64,000 nt of DNA from Branchiostoma floridae (taxonomy: Eukaryota; Chordata; Leptocardii; Amphioxiformes; Branchiostomatidae), in assembly GCF_000003815.2 (NCBI RefSeq), contig NC_049990.1, positions 12,482,715 through 12,546,714 on the forward strand, read 5' to 3'. The translations under genes were made by a program, and so were the position numbers. Of the stretch, positions 15,001 to 25,632 are shown one piece after another. The stretch's first letter is position 1. Every line of letters begins with the position of its first letter. Below the pieces are notes generated by a model. It worked only from the letters and a program-made list of their open reading frames with translations. It was not told the DNA's origin and did no database searches.

Positions 15001-16917
15001 GTCCTTTCATGAACTTAGCCTTGACTTGAGGATCATAGGTACATAGATTTATTGCACACGTCAATATTACTTCTTTTGACCTCGAGACTTAATAATATGC
15101 CGGAATGACAATAACCGAGGTCTGAAATGGCCGGTAGACGTTTTGCCTTGCCTTCCAACATTTTTCACGCCAAAAACTCTTACTATAGAATGAAAGATGA
15201 GAACAATTCCCAAGCTATCTTTTAAGTTGATGGGGACAACATAACCTTTGATAAACTCTTGGGTTCAGACCATATTTCAATCTGCCCTACTGGTGGTGAC
15301 TGGTGAGAAAGTAGCAAGTTTATCTTGGGTCAAGAGAGGCATAATGTTCGCACATGTGTATTATGAGCTGAACCCATAGGCTGGGGCCTGGAGAAGCTGG
15401 TGGTTGAGCTGCTGGACTAAAGGAGAACTGAAGTCTGGGAACAGCTGTTTTACTTGATCACAGCTAATCCTTGCTACAGACATACCAACCCCAATCCTTT
15501 ACACAGAGTTCTGGACACTTCTTACACTAGATGTCATTGAACCATTTTTCTTGAGATATAGGGAGCACTACTAATAAACAAATCAGATGTGAACGTACTA
15601 TCCCTACGTCGAGCCCATCCTTATTTGGTGACAGAATGCAAGCTGGATCTCTTCTCTGTGAGATCCTTTCAGGCAGTATGATAACCACAGTCTGGAATCT
15701 ATGTTGGAAGACCCAACCAAGCTGTCCTCACCATAAGGACATCCACAAGAATCTACACAAACTCAACTGCATCATGTACATGTCTTACAAATGACACAGA
15801 AGAGTCGATCTGAACAAGAAATTTTTTGTTAAGTTATAGGAAAATCCATTCTGTTTCTGGTCTTGCTTTGAAGGAATTCTCTGGAAGATTTAGCGACAAA
15901 ACCAAGCTGTCTACGCTAAATGGAATTCTCCAGAAGTCAGCAGAGGAAAACAAGCTGTCTCCATCCCATAAATGAAAAGCTCCATAACCATGGACAAGTT
16001 GTCTGGACATGTTGATAACAAAAGGTCAAGCTGTCTAGTATACAGACCATCTGGACACCTAACCCTCTTGACAACATGCACTTGACTGAGCTTATGTGTC
16101 AGAAACATAAGACTGCATGTCTGAGAAACACTGGAAAATGAGGTGTTAGCCATCAGTTTAACACTGTGCAGGTCAAACCTAAGATTTTCTTTTGTTAGTT
16201 GGTAAGAGTGTCAAACCATCAATAAATCATGTTCTTTTGACTCCAAAGTTTGCATACCAACTTAAAGGTCTACTGAGTTGACATGTTTGTTTATGTTGGT
16301 GATTCTCTGAAAGCAGCTAATACTTCATATGTCATAATGACTTAGCTTGTCTGAGCTCAGAAAAGAAAACTTGACATCAGAGAAAAGGAGACTTTTTACA
16401 TTCTGTAATACTGTATATAACTCTTTCTGAAAGGGATTTCTTGTATGCTTTTGGACCCCTAGCATCTTTCTCTTGAACTGCAAATGAAGCATACTTGAGG
16501 CCACAATCTTGGCAGAGGTAGCATATAATAATTATTAATTATCTATGGGAGTATGAGTGACCAGACAGAAAATACTAGTCAGTAGGAAGTTTCTGAAATC
16601 ACAAACATAAAGCAAATGAAATACACATGCTACATGCAAATAGATCTATAATTTCAGATTTAAAAAAATATTACATGATCGAAACAAAAGGTACATCTTG
16701 TCATAATTTCCCTCTCTTTTTTGGTGTTAATCTCGCTGTGCCCAGACTGTACCCCGAGGCACCTAATTACCAACCTCTTCATGCTGTGTGCTAATTAGCA
16801 AGCACTGTGCATTGTATGGAAAGTCTCTATCATCTATGATGACACATTCCTAGATGCCTGTAGATAGAACAGTGCATGTGACCTTGTCTTTCTATAAGAC
16901 TAACTGATGATTTTAAA

Positions 16918-16948
<31 letters not shown>

Positions 16949-19900
16949 ATTTAATCTTTATTGCAAACTCATGCCCGAAGGCTAATTGCAAAAATACATG
17001 TATGAAAGTACATTGATGATAATGGTACAATAACAAAGTGGACATAGGGGTCAACAACTAGTGATACTTCTAATCTAAAATGAATGCTATTGGGTTTGAT
17101 TTCTTTTCTGTATACAGTGGAGGATGAAATTTCCGACATTTTGGGAGACATATGCATTGGGTGGTGCTAACAGGAAGGCAGTTTTTTGTAGTTCGTTACG
17201 ATGTGCAAAGCTGGGAAAAAATTTGTTAATTAGTTTAAATAGTTTGTCTCTTTCGGTACTGTAGTGAGGACAATGACAAATAAAGTGCATTTCATCTTCC
17301 ACTGCTTTTCCTGTACAATATTTACATATTCTCTCGTTAACAGGTAATTGTTTGTATCTACCTCTTTCGACCTCTAACGTATGTGCGCTTACTCTGAGCT
17401 TACATATAGCTGATCTTACATCAAAGTCTTTGGTGTGTAGATAATTTTCCATAGTGTACACAGATTTGAGATGCTTATACAATCTTAGTTTACCAGTATC
17501 AACAGATAAATTGTGGAGAAAACTTTGAATGTACATGTCAGATAGCCTTCTTCTAAGTAAAGTACAAATATGTTGCCTGTCGAGGTCAGTGTTGTCGTTA
17601 TTCCAAATAAAGGACAAGCCGCTATTGTTAAGTATTTCTTTCACATGAGATAACAGATTTTTCTTGTTGCTATATATATTAAGCATATGTTTTTGATATA
17701 ATAATGCGTCAGCTTGCAGTGGATGTGTATTGGTATCTAGTTGTCTAAGCCTTAACCAGTATTTGACTAAGCGAACCGATATGTCTATGTCTAGAGACAG
17801 TCTACCGAGTTCAGCTTTACATGCTGCATTGCTTGCGTTTCTGTGTACACCAAGAATGTTTTTACAGAAGCGATTGTGGATATTTTCTATCGGGCAGTTG
17901 GCATTATGATAATCTTTCCCCCAGATTTCGCATCCATAGAGCATGATTGATTTAATACAAACATCGAAGATGCGTAATAAAGCTTTTGTGGATATCTGTG
18001 AGCGGATAAGGGATTTGATACTAAAAGCTGCTTTGCGCGCTTTCAGTGCGAGTTGTTTCTTCGCTAGGGAGAAGCTGCCAGATGGGGATAATTGCAGACC
18101 TAAATAGGAGTACGAATTGGCGATTTCTATGATTTCAGAACCGAGTAGAAATTTAAACTTTTTAAGTGTGCGTCCTGTTTTGTTGAAGATCAATACCTTC
18201 GTTTTCTTTACATTAACTTGCAGTTTCCATTGCATACAAAATGTGTTGAGTTTGTCTAGTGCGCATTGTAGACCTTTCTCAGTTTCCGAGAAGATGACAA
18301 CATCATCTGCATAGAGTAGGCAGGAAACAAATAAATGATGTAGGGAGGGCGGGGCACATTCTGGGCTATCTAACATTTTAACTAAGTCGTTTATAAATAG
18401 GTTGAAAAGTGTGGGGCTGAGGTTACAGCCCTGTCTTACCCCCTTGTCTGTAATGAAGGGTGGTGTTAGACCAGAAGAGGTTTTAATGCATGATTGTGGT
18501 TTAGAATACATGGACTTTACAAGACTGTAGAATTTACCCCCTATTCCCGAAATAAGTAGTTTATATCTTAGGCCTTCTCGCCACACACAATCAAAAGCCT
18601 TTTTAAAGTCAACGAAACAAGCATAAAGGCGTTTGTTATCGTTGCTGTACTTGGATACTAATGAATCGATGACAAAGATATTGTCATTTGTCCCGAAGTT
18701 TTTCCTGAAGCCCGCCTGGTTTGGGGAGATGAGAGCGTGTTCGTCTAAAAAGTTTGTGAGGCGGGTGTTTAAGATTGCCGTGAACAATTTAGCCAGACAA
18801 CTAGTGACAGAAATACCTCTGTAGTTGTTCGCATCGTCTTTGGCACCGCCTTTGTGTATCGGTACAATGTGACTCGTGCACCATTGTTTGGGGAAATAGC
18901 CGGAAGAGATAAATAGATTGAAAAGCTTAGTTAATGGTTTAGTTAATGGTTAATATAAGGATGCTATATGAATATAAATATTGGTGGTGCAAATATCAGT
19001 GATGCTAGAGAGACGCTAATGTTTCAATCTTATTACACTGTCTGACACAGACTTATTTACTTGAGAAAATCAACATAAACATTCTAAACCAGTTAGCTAA
19101 TCTGCATCACAGTGCAAAGCTGTTTGTGGCGATACTTAACACATTCGTGCAATGACAAGGATGTGCGAACAATCTGGTTGTCTCCATCTTTAAACAATTA
19201 TTCTTCCATTTCACTTGGTTATGCATATAGACTTTATGAATAAAAACAAAAGCTGTTTACTTTAACATGTGGCTTACAATCTGGGTCACAAGAATGGAAA
19301 GTTTACTAACAATTTACCAGCTGCTTATCAAGGGAATGAGTGATTGGAGTATTCTGCTTATCCTGTTGTGACACTGAACAGTTCGACCTTTTGAGTAAAT
19401 TCACATGAACTTGGCAAATATCCCTGCCCTTTCATATGGCATAATGCTGTAGTGACAGGGTGCTAATGTATGCCAGTCCTGCACCAAATTCCAGTGAAAG
19501 AGATGGATAATCTCCCCAGGAAGAAGAGAGAAAATTCCACCTCTCTGTCACCCCACTGAGCTGTCAATCACCAGGTAGTCTCCCTTTGGGAGGGAAGCTC
19601 ACATATCCATCTGTGTCCACCAACCAGGACAAGACTACAGAAGGCTTCAAAGGCCAAAACTAGGACTTGAGATCTATCACTTGGCAATGTGCTATGAACA
19701 CAGATGGTAGACCAACCAGATTCAAGTTCCAGCAAGCATAAACTTGACAAAGACAATGGTACCTGAGAGATCTAATAAACCTATTGTGTCCTTACCTAAA
19801 GCAGATTACAAACACAATGGATCTTTGCATAATTTCACAGTTTGTTTAGAGTAGTATGCATAAATCTCCCAAGTTCTACACAAAACACAAGCTTTTGATT

Positions 19901-22900
19901 GCTGACTGGGTGGGGCGTCATGTCTCCAGCGGAGAATATGTCTGGACTTTCTTGTAATTCCCATTCCTCCTGCAAGGATTGCAGATTTCTTCTTGCATAA
20001 ATGCCTGAAGATAATTAACTCCACAGCCATGTAAATAGTTTCTAAGAACCCTGATTAACCAAACCTATCTGATCATCCATATCCAAACCAGATCCAAAGA
20101 ATGCATGACAGGGTAGATTTTACTGTAAGAAAGCCAATCACCTCATTAGCAGGAGAAAATAACCACCTTCCAACAGCACAGACAATATGTCTGTTGTCAT
20201 GGCAATTTTCTTTCCTTTTTTTGTATCTGTGGTAAATTCCTGTGGATAATTGATTAGACGGAGCTGCTTTTTCTTTTCTTCTTGACAGTGGGGTGCCAAC
20301 AGGAAAAAGACTGGGGTCATCCAAGCAGAATGCTGCAGTCTCAAAGAAGATGAAAGAGAAAAACAAACATCACCTTCAGTGTCAGCAGGCTGCCAATCCC
20401 TGCATGGTTTGTAACAGATTTTTGTCACCCTGGTAATCTGGGAGGTAATCCATGACACCCTGCATTCTCCTTCATGATTTTGGACTATCAATGAAATCAT
20501 TTTTCTCATAAGCTGGCAATTTCTGATCCTTGATTAGCCTGGGTACCATCCTATTCTACAAGGGGTCTTTACTCAAGTTTACACTCAATAGGGTAGCAGG
20601 TCGCTAGGGTAGCGAGTGTAAGGAGCTCTGGTAGAAGCACCCAGGCTAATCCTTGGTACCCTCACCACTAATGTCAGGCTGTATTCACAAGCCTAACAAG
20701 AAATGAAGTTTCTTCTCTTCAGTCTTACTACAGCTTACTAACTGATGTAAGATTTTCACCACAATGCAAATAAGTACACATACAATACCTAGGATTCAAA
20801 TTATTGTTAGGCTGTTTTTTTTTTTGTTTTTTTTTTTTAGAGTCAAAATGCCCACAGAAATTTTACCACAGGCACAGCCCCTGGAGTTGACCCCTGAAAA
20901 CAATGTTTCTCCATGTATTCAGGCGAAGTTACTACAAGAATCTGACCTGAAGTTGACAGAAAAGCTAGCCATGCCCACACAAAATTCTTTGGAATACACT
21001 GTACTTTGTCAGGAAATCAGGCTAAGGATGACAGATTTCTACCGAAAACTACCAACAGATGTTCTTTCAAAAATTTAAGGCTTCAGACACAACCCAACAG
21101 AGATGTTTCCCCTTGACTCAACTTTATAATCCTTGTCGTGAGTGCTGTAGTCTAAGGAGATTAGCAGTGCTGTTATCTGGAAATGTTGTATGAAAGATCA
21201 GTCAAGCTGAAGTCTGCATGCCTTGGACCTGTGCCAGTTGTAAACAGGGGGAGTGGAGGGGCAGGACTGAATGGTCAACCATCAGTGTGCATGTGGTGAA
21301 ACATTACATAACATGACATACACCTCATGTTGCTGAACATTCTTCCTGTTATGGGGCCATCTGAACCTCTAAATTTACACTGGTTTGGACAAAAGGTATT
21401 GACAGCATTGACTTTGTTATTATACCACAGTCAACAGCTATGTTTACCCCACCATTCAGTTAGCATGGTGGCACCGGGGTGCAAAGAAAACATGCATAAA
21501 ACAGCACAAACACGTAAAATTACATAGAAACTGACAATAAAAAAGTTAACTTGAATGCAGGAAATCTATCTGAAAATGTGAAATCATCACGCCAATGTAG
21601 ACATGTAAGAGGTATCATCCAACATCCCTCCGATCCTTAGGAAAGCTTCACGTGATAAACTGCAGCCAAAACTAGCAAGAGAGATTCACTACACCCACTT
21701 AGGCTATATCTAGCTTTATCTTTGAGACTTAACAATACTAAAGACACACCTAAAGTCTGTTTAGATTTGTGAATTGTGGTAGAAGGGATCTGTTTATTTC
21801 AAGAGAACCCAATAAAATGGAAGTTGCTTGAACTGGAGAGAAGCCTAGCTGAGCTTACCCTAGGCTCAGAGTAGACATATAACAACGGTGCATTTTTTTA
21901 AAAATGACAACTTCACAACAGTTGCACAAAAATGTATTTGTTGAGGCATACAGAGGAAATAGTTTGGGAACCATGGGACAAGCCCAGGAAGATGGATTAT
22001 GCCTTGGCAACTACAGGGTGTGGTATCTACTATTGATTGGTCCCAGAGGGAAGATGCTAGATGTGACCAATCAGATCGCAAGTTGTACATGCAGAGACAA
22101 AAAGTTTTTGGGTGATGTTTCATGCTGTCTATGTTTACACAATTCACTTATCTTGCTATTGTATAATGAAGCCCTTAGTTCAAGCTGTTGTGCTTAACTT
22201 TCGCATTAAATCAGGCTGCCAAATTACCATAAAATATTCTTTTATCTTACCCCCCTCTGTATGCAAATGAGTTAACATTATGCATGCTTGTAGATATCGA
22301 TCTCTCTAACACATGTCATTACCTAAAATTTAGGGAAAACCCTTTGATCTTCTTGCATAAATTAACTGATGATCAGGGCGTCTCCAACTTTTTAATATTC
22401 TCCACCCAACTCATTGTCTAGGAGCCCATGCTGTTATGTCATGAACTGATAGTCAAGATTTTTGGGAATTTATGTCCTAGGACGGGTTCTAACAGCCAGA
22501 CATCTGACATTGGAAAAGGGGGAAAGATGCATAGAACGTTTAGAAGAGAAACACTTAAAATAACTTTTGATGTCTTCTCTAGGATTACAATGATCATTAT
22601 ATGAAGTCAAATTGAACTAGCTGTAACGACATTCACATTGTAGCCCCTTAGCAGGGCCTGGTAACTGCTAGCCTAGATGGCAGTCTGTTTCCAGGGCCTA
22701 CACTGCCCAACAATTTTACAATAGGCCCAGTGATTAGGCCAGGGTTCTGGCATCCAGGGTAGGTAACTTCTGGTTACTGAGTGCAACAGAATGTACATGT
22801 CACCAAAAAAAAAAGACTAATTCACAAAGTCTGCAAGGGAAGCTACTGTTGCAATTTTTTCCTGAAGTGAAGTGGTTTTCCCTACTAAGAAGTCAACTTT

Positions 22901-24933
22901 TCAAGTTACATCAGAAGGGCTAACACTAACAAGTCATCTGCATTTACATTTTAGCCATTTTGAAACAGCTGGTTTTGTGGTCTCCTACCCTTAGCAGAGG
23001 TAAGTAACCTCTGCTTGGACATATTTCAGTAAGATGTAGAGCTAGAAGATGATATCTTGTGCTACAAATAGGGACTCTCTCCCATGTTCCGTAGCCTGTC
23101 AAAGGTCATGACTTGTCACTCAGTTTAGCAGATCAAGCACAACCTTCTTGGATAGATCAAATGTCTAGGGTAGCAGAAATCGCAACCACCACCATGACAA
23201 TGGTGTTGAAAGAAACTTTAGATCAGAGCACAATTCAAGTGTCCACACAAATGGTTTCTTGATGGCCATTTAGCGATTCCACTTAGGTTGTGTGCCTAAA
23301 AAGAGTCAGCACCAGACCTCTGCAAACCTACAATAAGTTCGAAATGTGTGTGTGTCAGTTTTTCCACCAGTGGCAGTGGGCAAAGCTTGACTTTACCAGA
23401 TGTACCAATATAATGAAGAAAGCTTCCCCTCTTGTGTTGTTTCAACATGTACAAAATGCTTGTCAAATACAACATGTCCAATTCAGCCATTTAACTCATG
23501 TCCCAAATGCAATATTACAAATAGAACTGATCAGTTCAAAGTGCAAAAGATGTTCTACTCTGATCTTGATGGGAAAAAAAACACACAGGTGTTGGGATGT
23601 CTTATATTGCATTCTGCCTTTTTTAAATTAAAAATAGTGAAAAAAGTGTTGAATGAAGACTAATAAATCAAGTTATCGAGTTCTCAGTGATTCAGTTGAC
23701 ACTTTGAATAATGTGACGACATTTTTTTCGTCTGCTAACATTCAAGCAAGGAGGTTCTTATGATCCAAGATGGCAGACAATGTCAAGAGCCAAAAGGGTT
23801 AAGGTTCATATATGTCTTTACTCATTAGACGACTTTAATTTGATATTAGCATACATACAAATCACAAAAGCAATGCCCAACAACACAGATATGAGGGAGG
23901 AATCACACAAATGATCCAAATTTTAGTAATTTTAAGAGAAATGCATAGTAAGTAAGTTAGATCCCCAATTTTTCTTCAGAATCTATTTGCTTTGCCAAAA
24001 ATTACAGTGACTAAATTTGTGTTGATGACAAAGTCTTTGCCATAGAACAAACCTCCTTGCATAATTATTTTAACTGTTTAAAACTGTTTTTGTTGTGATT
24101 CTAGGAGTAAGAAGGCTAGTGTGTAGCCCCAAATTTAACAGCCTGCCCACGGATAGCCCATGGGAGGTGTCTTCCCCTCCTACTTGTCAACATGGTGGAT
24201 GGTGCCAAGTGCAGAAAACTTGTCTTCAATTTCATCTACCCCTGTGGCATACACGTGCTGGGCCCCCACAACATAAAAATTAACACCAGAGCAGGAACCT
24301 GAGTATTCTTTAACGCGCTTTTCTTACGCTATTACTACGGCATAACGGATTGAGACGCGCCAAGGAAACGTGGAAATAAGGACATGAAGCGAGCCTGTCT
24401 TGTGTCCCGTCTCACCATGTGTTTCTGATTGTACCGAATGCCGCGACAAAACCCGACCCTCGGCTACGACGCCATGCACTTTCTATAACGGTACAGCCGA
24501 GTAAAATTCAACACATTATACATAAAATACATAGCAGCGACGATTTGCGTTAAGGTTACATGCGTTTTTGTTTTCTTGTCAAATTTAAGATGTTTTGAAA
24601 TGGATCAAGACGCACTAGTCTACACATGGCCGCGCCGGAGTCTTTCGAAGTTGCGCCTCGCAAGTCTGGCTGGGTTTCTTCTAGAACCCAAGACGATAAG
24701 CAATGCGGGGGGTTCACAAACATACTTGCGTTTAGACAAAATCTTCATGCGTACAAATGTACAAAATACTGGGATGATCCGCTACTCGCATGCTGTATTT
24801 ACGGAAAACAAAAACAGAATGGGAAGAAAAACAAACTTACCGCAGCCGCTGATAGCTGGATGCAGCAGGCCAGTATCAGAACCACCGCTAACGATGTCAA
24901 GACGTGTCTTTCTAACACGTCTCGAAACTTCAT
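1..24933 (-). CDS. COL4A1: Type IV collagen alpha1-like chain, N-terminal part (18 exons, spliced)
   Basis: Encodes the N-terminal part of a basement-membrane collagen chain that folds in the ER into heterotrimers and is secreted to form networks. Spliced exons give about 401 codons: a 31-residue signal peptide, a 7S exon with cysteine pattern C-x2-C-x3-C-x-C, then Gly-X-Y repeats with short interruptions. The 7S start ([11 protein letters not shown]), the next exon ([10 protein letters not shown]) and the DGCNGTKG N-glycosylation site match vertebrate alpha1(IV) more closely than alpha2(IV). Every junction has GT-AG borders and keeps the frame in phase 0. The gene runs out of the window at base 1, so most of the helix and the NC1 domain are not seen. 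It is divergently transcribed from the alpha2-like gene at 27353 and probably shares its promoter. Collagen IV identity is very sure; assignment to the alpha1 side is strong; 1:1 orthology is inferred. Confidence 0.92.
44..455. other. COL4A1-like intron 17
   Basis: Intron between exons 17 and 18. AT-rich; I see no feature beyond the splice borders. Confidence 0.8.
456..500 (-). CDS. COL4A1: COL4A1-like exon 17: Gly-X-Y, second of two similar exons
   Basis: 15 codons, [15 protein letters not shown]. Acceptor CACACAG, donor GTGAGT, phase 0. It is separated from its sister exon by a 68-bp intron. Both could be included, or one could be chosen; either choice keeps the frame. Confidence 0.92.
569..613 (-). 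CDS. COL4A1: COL4A1-like exon 16: Gly-X-Y, first of two similar exons
   Basis: 15 codons, [15 protein letters not shown]. Acceptor CTACAG, donor GTGAGT, phase 0. It is very like the next exon (456-500): same length and shared GPPGPFGFN, so the two arose by tandem exon duplication. Confidence 0.92.
614..1119. other. COL4A1-like intron 15
   Basis: Intron between exons 15 and 16. Nothing recognisable inside. Confidence 0.8.
1120..1200 (-). CDS. COL4A1: COL4A1-like exon 15: interruption plus Gly-X-Y
   Basis: 27 codons starting [16 protein letters not shown] and ending GIPGPP. The 81-bp length equals exon 14 of the opposite gene ([13 protein letters not shown] start), and vertebrate alpha1 has VIGTGPLG here. 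A nearer AG (ending at 1191) would break the frame; the acceptor at 1201 (AACTGTAG) keeps phase 0, so it was chosen. Confidence 0.85.
1265..1390 (-). CDS. COL4A1: COL4A1-like exon 14: four-cysteine interruption
   Basis: 42 codons. The first half is a non-collagenous insert, [20 protein letters not shown], with four cysteines spaced C-x4-C-x3-C-x3-C; the second half returns to Gly-X-Y ([12 protein letters not shown]). The frame is fixed by the GTAAGT donor at the low end and by phase 0 of both neighbours; the acceptor is GCATACAG. The opposite gene has no exon at this position, and I know of no equivalent insert in vertebrate alpha1(IV). It could form a disulfide-bonded loop or inter-chain bonds. 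Confidence 0.85.
1391..2999. other. COL4A1-like intron 13
   Basis: 1.6 kb intron. Short open frames here (for example 1937-2260 and 2366-2578, minus) have no Gly-X-Y or other recognisable pattern and look like chance. Confidence 0.8.
3000..3059 (-). CDS. COL4A1: COL4A1-like exon 13: Gly-X-Y
   Basis: 20 codons starting [13 protein letters not shown] and ending GPPGA. Acceptor TTACAG, donor GTAAGT, phase 0. Same 60-bp length as exon 13 of the opposite gene, which there joins directly to the 81-bp exon. Confidence 0.92.
3367..3402 (-). CDS. COL4A1: COL4A1-like exon 12: Gly-X-Y
   Basis: 12 codons, [12 protein letters not shown], matching the [11 protein letters not shown] stretch of vertebrate alpha1(IV). 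It starts with Ala, not Gly, extending the interruption of the exon before. Acceptor TTTAAG, donor GTAAGT. Confidence 0.88.
3577..3789. mobile_element. Short TIR element (MITE-like), intron 11
   Basis: A 213-bp segment bounded by the inverted repeat CTGTAATTC flanked by TA on both sides, consistent with a TA target duplication (Tc1/mariner type). A subterminal GTTCACGG appears inverted near the other end. No coding capacity. The rest of the intron (3403-3922) shows nothing else. Confidence 0.5.
3923..4078 (-). CDS. COL4A1: COL4A1-like exon 11: long Gly-X-Y exon with interruptions
   Basis: 52 codons. [13 protein letters not shown] corresponds to the vertebrate alpha1(IV) MGLSFQGPKG segment, and a second break follows near [11 protein letters not shown]. 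Acceptor TTCTAG, donor GTAAGT. In the opposite gene the same stretch is spread over several exons (36 bp, 42 bp and part of the 117-bp exon), so introns were probably lost here. Confidence 0.93.
4185..4247 (-). CDS. COL4A1: COL4A1-like exon 10: Gly-X-Y
   Basis: 21 codons starting [16 protein letters not shown], seven perfect triplets. Acceptor TTACAG, donor GTAAAG, phase 0. Confidence 0.92.
4516..4551 (-). CDS. COL4A1: COL4A1-like exon 9: Gly-X-Y with RGD
   Basis: 12 codons, [12 protein letters not shown], containing an Arg-Gly-Asp triplet inside the helix. Acceptor TTTCAG, donor GTAAGT, phase 0. Same length as exon 8 of the opposite gene. Confidence 0.92.
4730..4798 (-). CDS. COL4A1: COL4A1-like exon 8: Gly-X-Y with interruption
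   Basis: 23 codons starting [13 protein letters not shown] and ending GAGEGIK; the 23-residue length breaks the triplet register, giving a short helix interruption. Vertebrate alpha chains have an interruption at the same exon. Acceptor TTGCAG, donor GTATGT. Same 69-bp length as exon 7 of the opposite gene. Confidence 0.92.
4917..4970 (-). CDS. COL4A1: COL4A1-like exon 7: Gly-X-Y
   Basis: 18 codons, [18 protein letters not shown], six triplets. Acceptor CTACAG, donor GTAAGA. Same length as exon 6 of the opposite gene. Confidence 0.92.
5294..5356 (-). CDS. COL4A1: COL4A1-like exon 6: 7S glycosylation exon
   Basis: 21 codons ending GLDGCNGTK. The Cys and the N-G-T sequon are at the position of the conserved 7S N-glycosylation site of vertebrate alpha1(IV) (CNGTKG). 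Acceptor TTTCAG, donor GTGAGT, phase 0. Same 63-bp length as exon 5 of the opposite gene, which ends DGCNGTQ. Confidence 0.94.
5610..5654 (-). CDS. COL4A1: COL4A1-like exon 5: Gly-X-Y
   Basis: 15 codons, [15 protein letters not shown], five perfect triplets. Acceptor CTGAAG, donor GTAAGT, phase 0. Same length as exon 4 of the opposite gene. Confidence 0.92.
5776..5820 (-). CDS. COL4A1: COL4A1-like exon 4: Gly-X-Y
   Basis: 15 codons, [15 protein letters not shown], five perfect triplets. Acceptor ATTAAG, donor GTGAGT, phase 0. Confidence 0.92.
5821..8156. other. COL4A1-like intron 3
   Basis: 2.3 kb intron. Short open frames at 6390-6677 (minus) and on both strands at 7612-7959 have no recognisable similarity and no matching splice phase. 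No collagen exon seen inside. Confidence 0.75.
8157..8246 (-). CDS. COL4A1: COL4A1-like exon 3: 7S Gly-X-Y
   Basis: 30 codons starting [10 protein letters not shown], close to vertebrate alpha1(IV) just after the cysteine cluster. Phase 0 at both ends; donor GTAAGG. Together with exon 4 it equals the length of the single exon 3 (135 bp) of the opposite gene. Confidence 0.93.
8375..8428 (-). CDS. COL4A1: COL4A1-like exon 2: 7S cysteine exon
   Basis: 18 codons, [18 protein letters not shown]. The four cysteines have the alpha1(IV) 7S spacing and would form the inter-chain disulfides that join four protomers at their N-termini. An N-G-T sequon lies beside the last Cys. Acceptor TTGCAG, donor GTTGGT (weaker than its neighbours). 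Confidence 0.92.
16919..18949 (-). mobile_element. 5'-truncated LINE (non-LTR retrotransposon)
   Basis: Ends on the minus strand in a poly(A) tail (T run about 16921-16949), with an AATAAAG signal just before it. The body holds a long reverse transcriptase frame. The 5' end is cut at about 18949, where the frame meets a stop in unrelated sequence; the endonuclease part is missing, as usual for dead-on-arrival copies. It lies in the sense direction of the host gene. No clear target duplication could be fixed by eye. Confidence 0.88.
17087..18949 (-). pseudogene. Truncated LINE ORF2: reverse transcriptase and C-terminal zinc-knuckle-like region
   Basis: Open frame of about 620 codons without an internal stop. 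In order: the NNYRGISV motif of the RT fingers, the [12 protein letters not shown] region, the [12 protein letters not shown]-like catalytic block (first Asp), the [19 protein letters not shown] block, the YADD catalytic pair ([11 protein letters not shown]), a thumb region with YLGLQLS, and a C-terminal Cys/His cluster (C-x2-C then H-x3-C-x-C). The family copies its own RNA into DNA at a nick. It lacks the N-terminal endonuclease and a native start, so it cannot mobilise itself. The clade (Jockey, CR1 or L2-like) is not decided. An intact frame suggests a recent insertion. Confidence 0.88.
20535..20650. mobile_element. Small foldback element (MITE-like), COL4A1-like intron 1
   Basis: Bounded by the inverted repeat TTAGCCTGGGT...ACCCAGGCTAA, with near-matching flanks (TCCTTGA left, TCCTTGG right) that could be a target duplication. 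About 115 bp, non-coding. Confidence 0.5.
24841..24933 (-). CDS. COL4A1: COL4A1-like exon 1: start codon and signal peptide
   Basis: 31 codons starting [12 protein letters not shown], followed by a hydrophobic core ([11 protein letters not shown]) and a small-residue end (SAAA): a typical secretory signal. The ATG sits in a good context (AAAATGA) and the exon ends in phase 0 at a GTAAGT donor (24835-24840 read on the minus strand). It splices over 16.4 kb to the 7S exon, so cleavage should fall close to the exon junction. No other Met in the interval gives a signal peptide joined in frame. Confidence 0.9.
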
Positions 24934-25624
24934 TTTGATTAACTATTACAAGCTAGCTACACTCAAAAGCTAGGCGACTAAAATCAAAATAAAATGCAGA
25001 GGGCCACGCGGCCCAGTTACTGCACAGAGTCTGTATAGAGTCTAAGACCGCTGTCCCCGTTAGAGTACTGTGGTCAGACTTCCACCATCTTTCTGTCAAG
25101 TGAGTAGAAGAAGTCTTGCACGAGCGTCGGTGTCGTTCTGCGGCACGACACTGTTTGGTCTACAGCGGAGAGATGGGTTGGCGAGGGACCTCTTGTCCAG
25201 TCTACCGAGATGTCAGCGATGTCCGAGCACCCCTGTTCTAATCCTAGTCGAGGGGCCGGCACTACTAGAGATTAGGTCTTCCCCGCACACCAACTCTCCA
25301 TTGGGCAGGAAATGCCTTGGCAGGGGCCGGGGATGCCCTATCGCCTCATTAGCATACGAGCCAACAGGGCGGCGCAAACCACAAAGTCAGCCACTAGCAA
25401 ACTCACATCATTATGTGAAATTTGATCCCAGATTGAACCCTGACAGACACCCGGATCACGTTAGGAGAAACTGAAGCGGCAGATCCTTCCGAGAAACCGC
25501 AATGCCAGGCGCTCAATTGGCGGTCCAGCCGAAATTGGACACAGATGACAACTTAAATTTTACATTACTTCAGTCTACCTTTTGTTCTGGGCTCTAGACT
25601 ATTGCTTTCACAAGTTGAGAGAAC

Positions 25625-25632
25625 TTTTTATA
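25625..25632 (-). promoter_or_regulatory. Candidate TATA box for the left gene
   Basis: TATAAAAA on the minus strand, about 0.7 kb upstream of the start codon. Single match to consensus, so chance is possible. Confidence 0.25.

Larger units (their letters stand above)
8429..24840. other. COL4A1-like intron 1 (16.4 kb)
   Basis: Very long first intron between the signal-peptide and 7S exons, a likely place for enhancers. It contains the truncated LINE (16919-18949) and a small foldback element (20535-20650). Outside these I see only AT-rich single-copy-looking DNA, a short (CAT)n run near 8533 and chance open frames. No further collagen exon was found on either strand. Confidence 0.8.

Noticed and set aside
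15717-16040. Repeated CAAGCTGTCT-like words
   Set aside because: Few, irregularly spaced copies; not distinguishable from chance by eye.
20764-21078. 104-codon frame preceded by a long T run and AG
   Set aside because: Looks like an acceptor followed by an ATG, but no recognisable protein and no collagen pattern; likely chance.
25070-25474. 134-codon frame in the promoter interval
   Set aside because: No domain and no splice partner; chance frame in GC-richer DNA.
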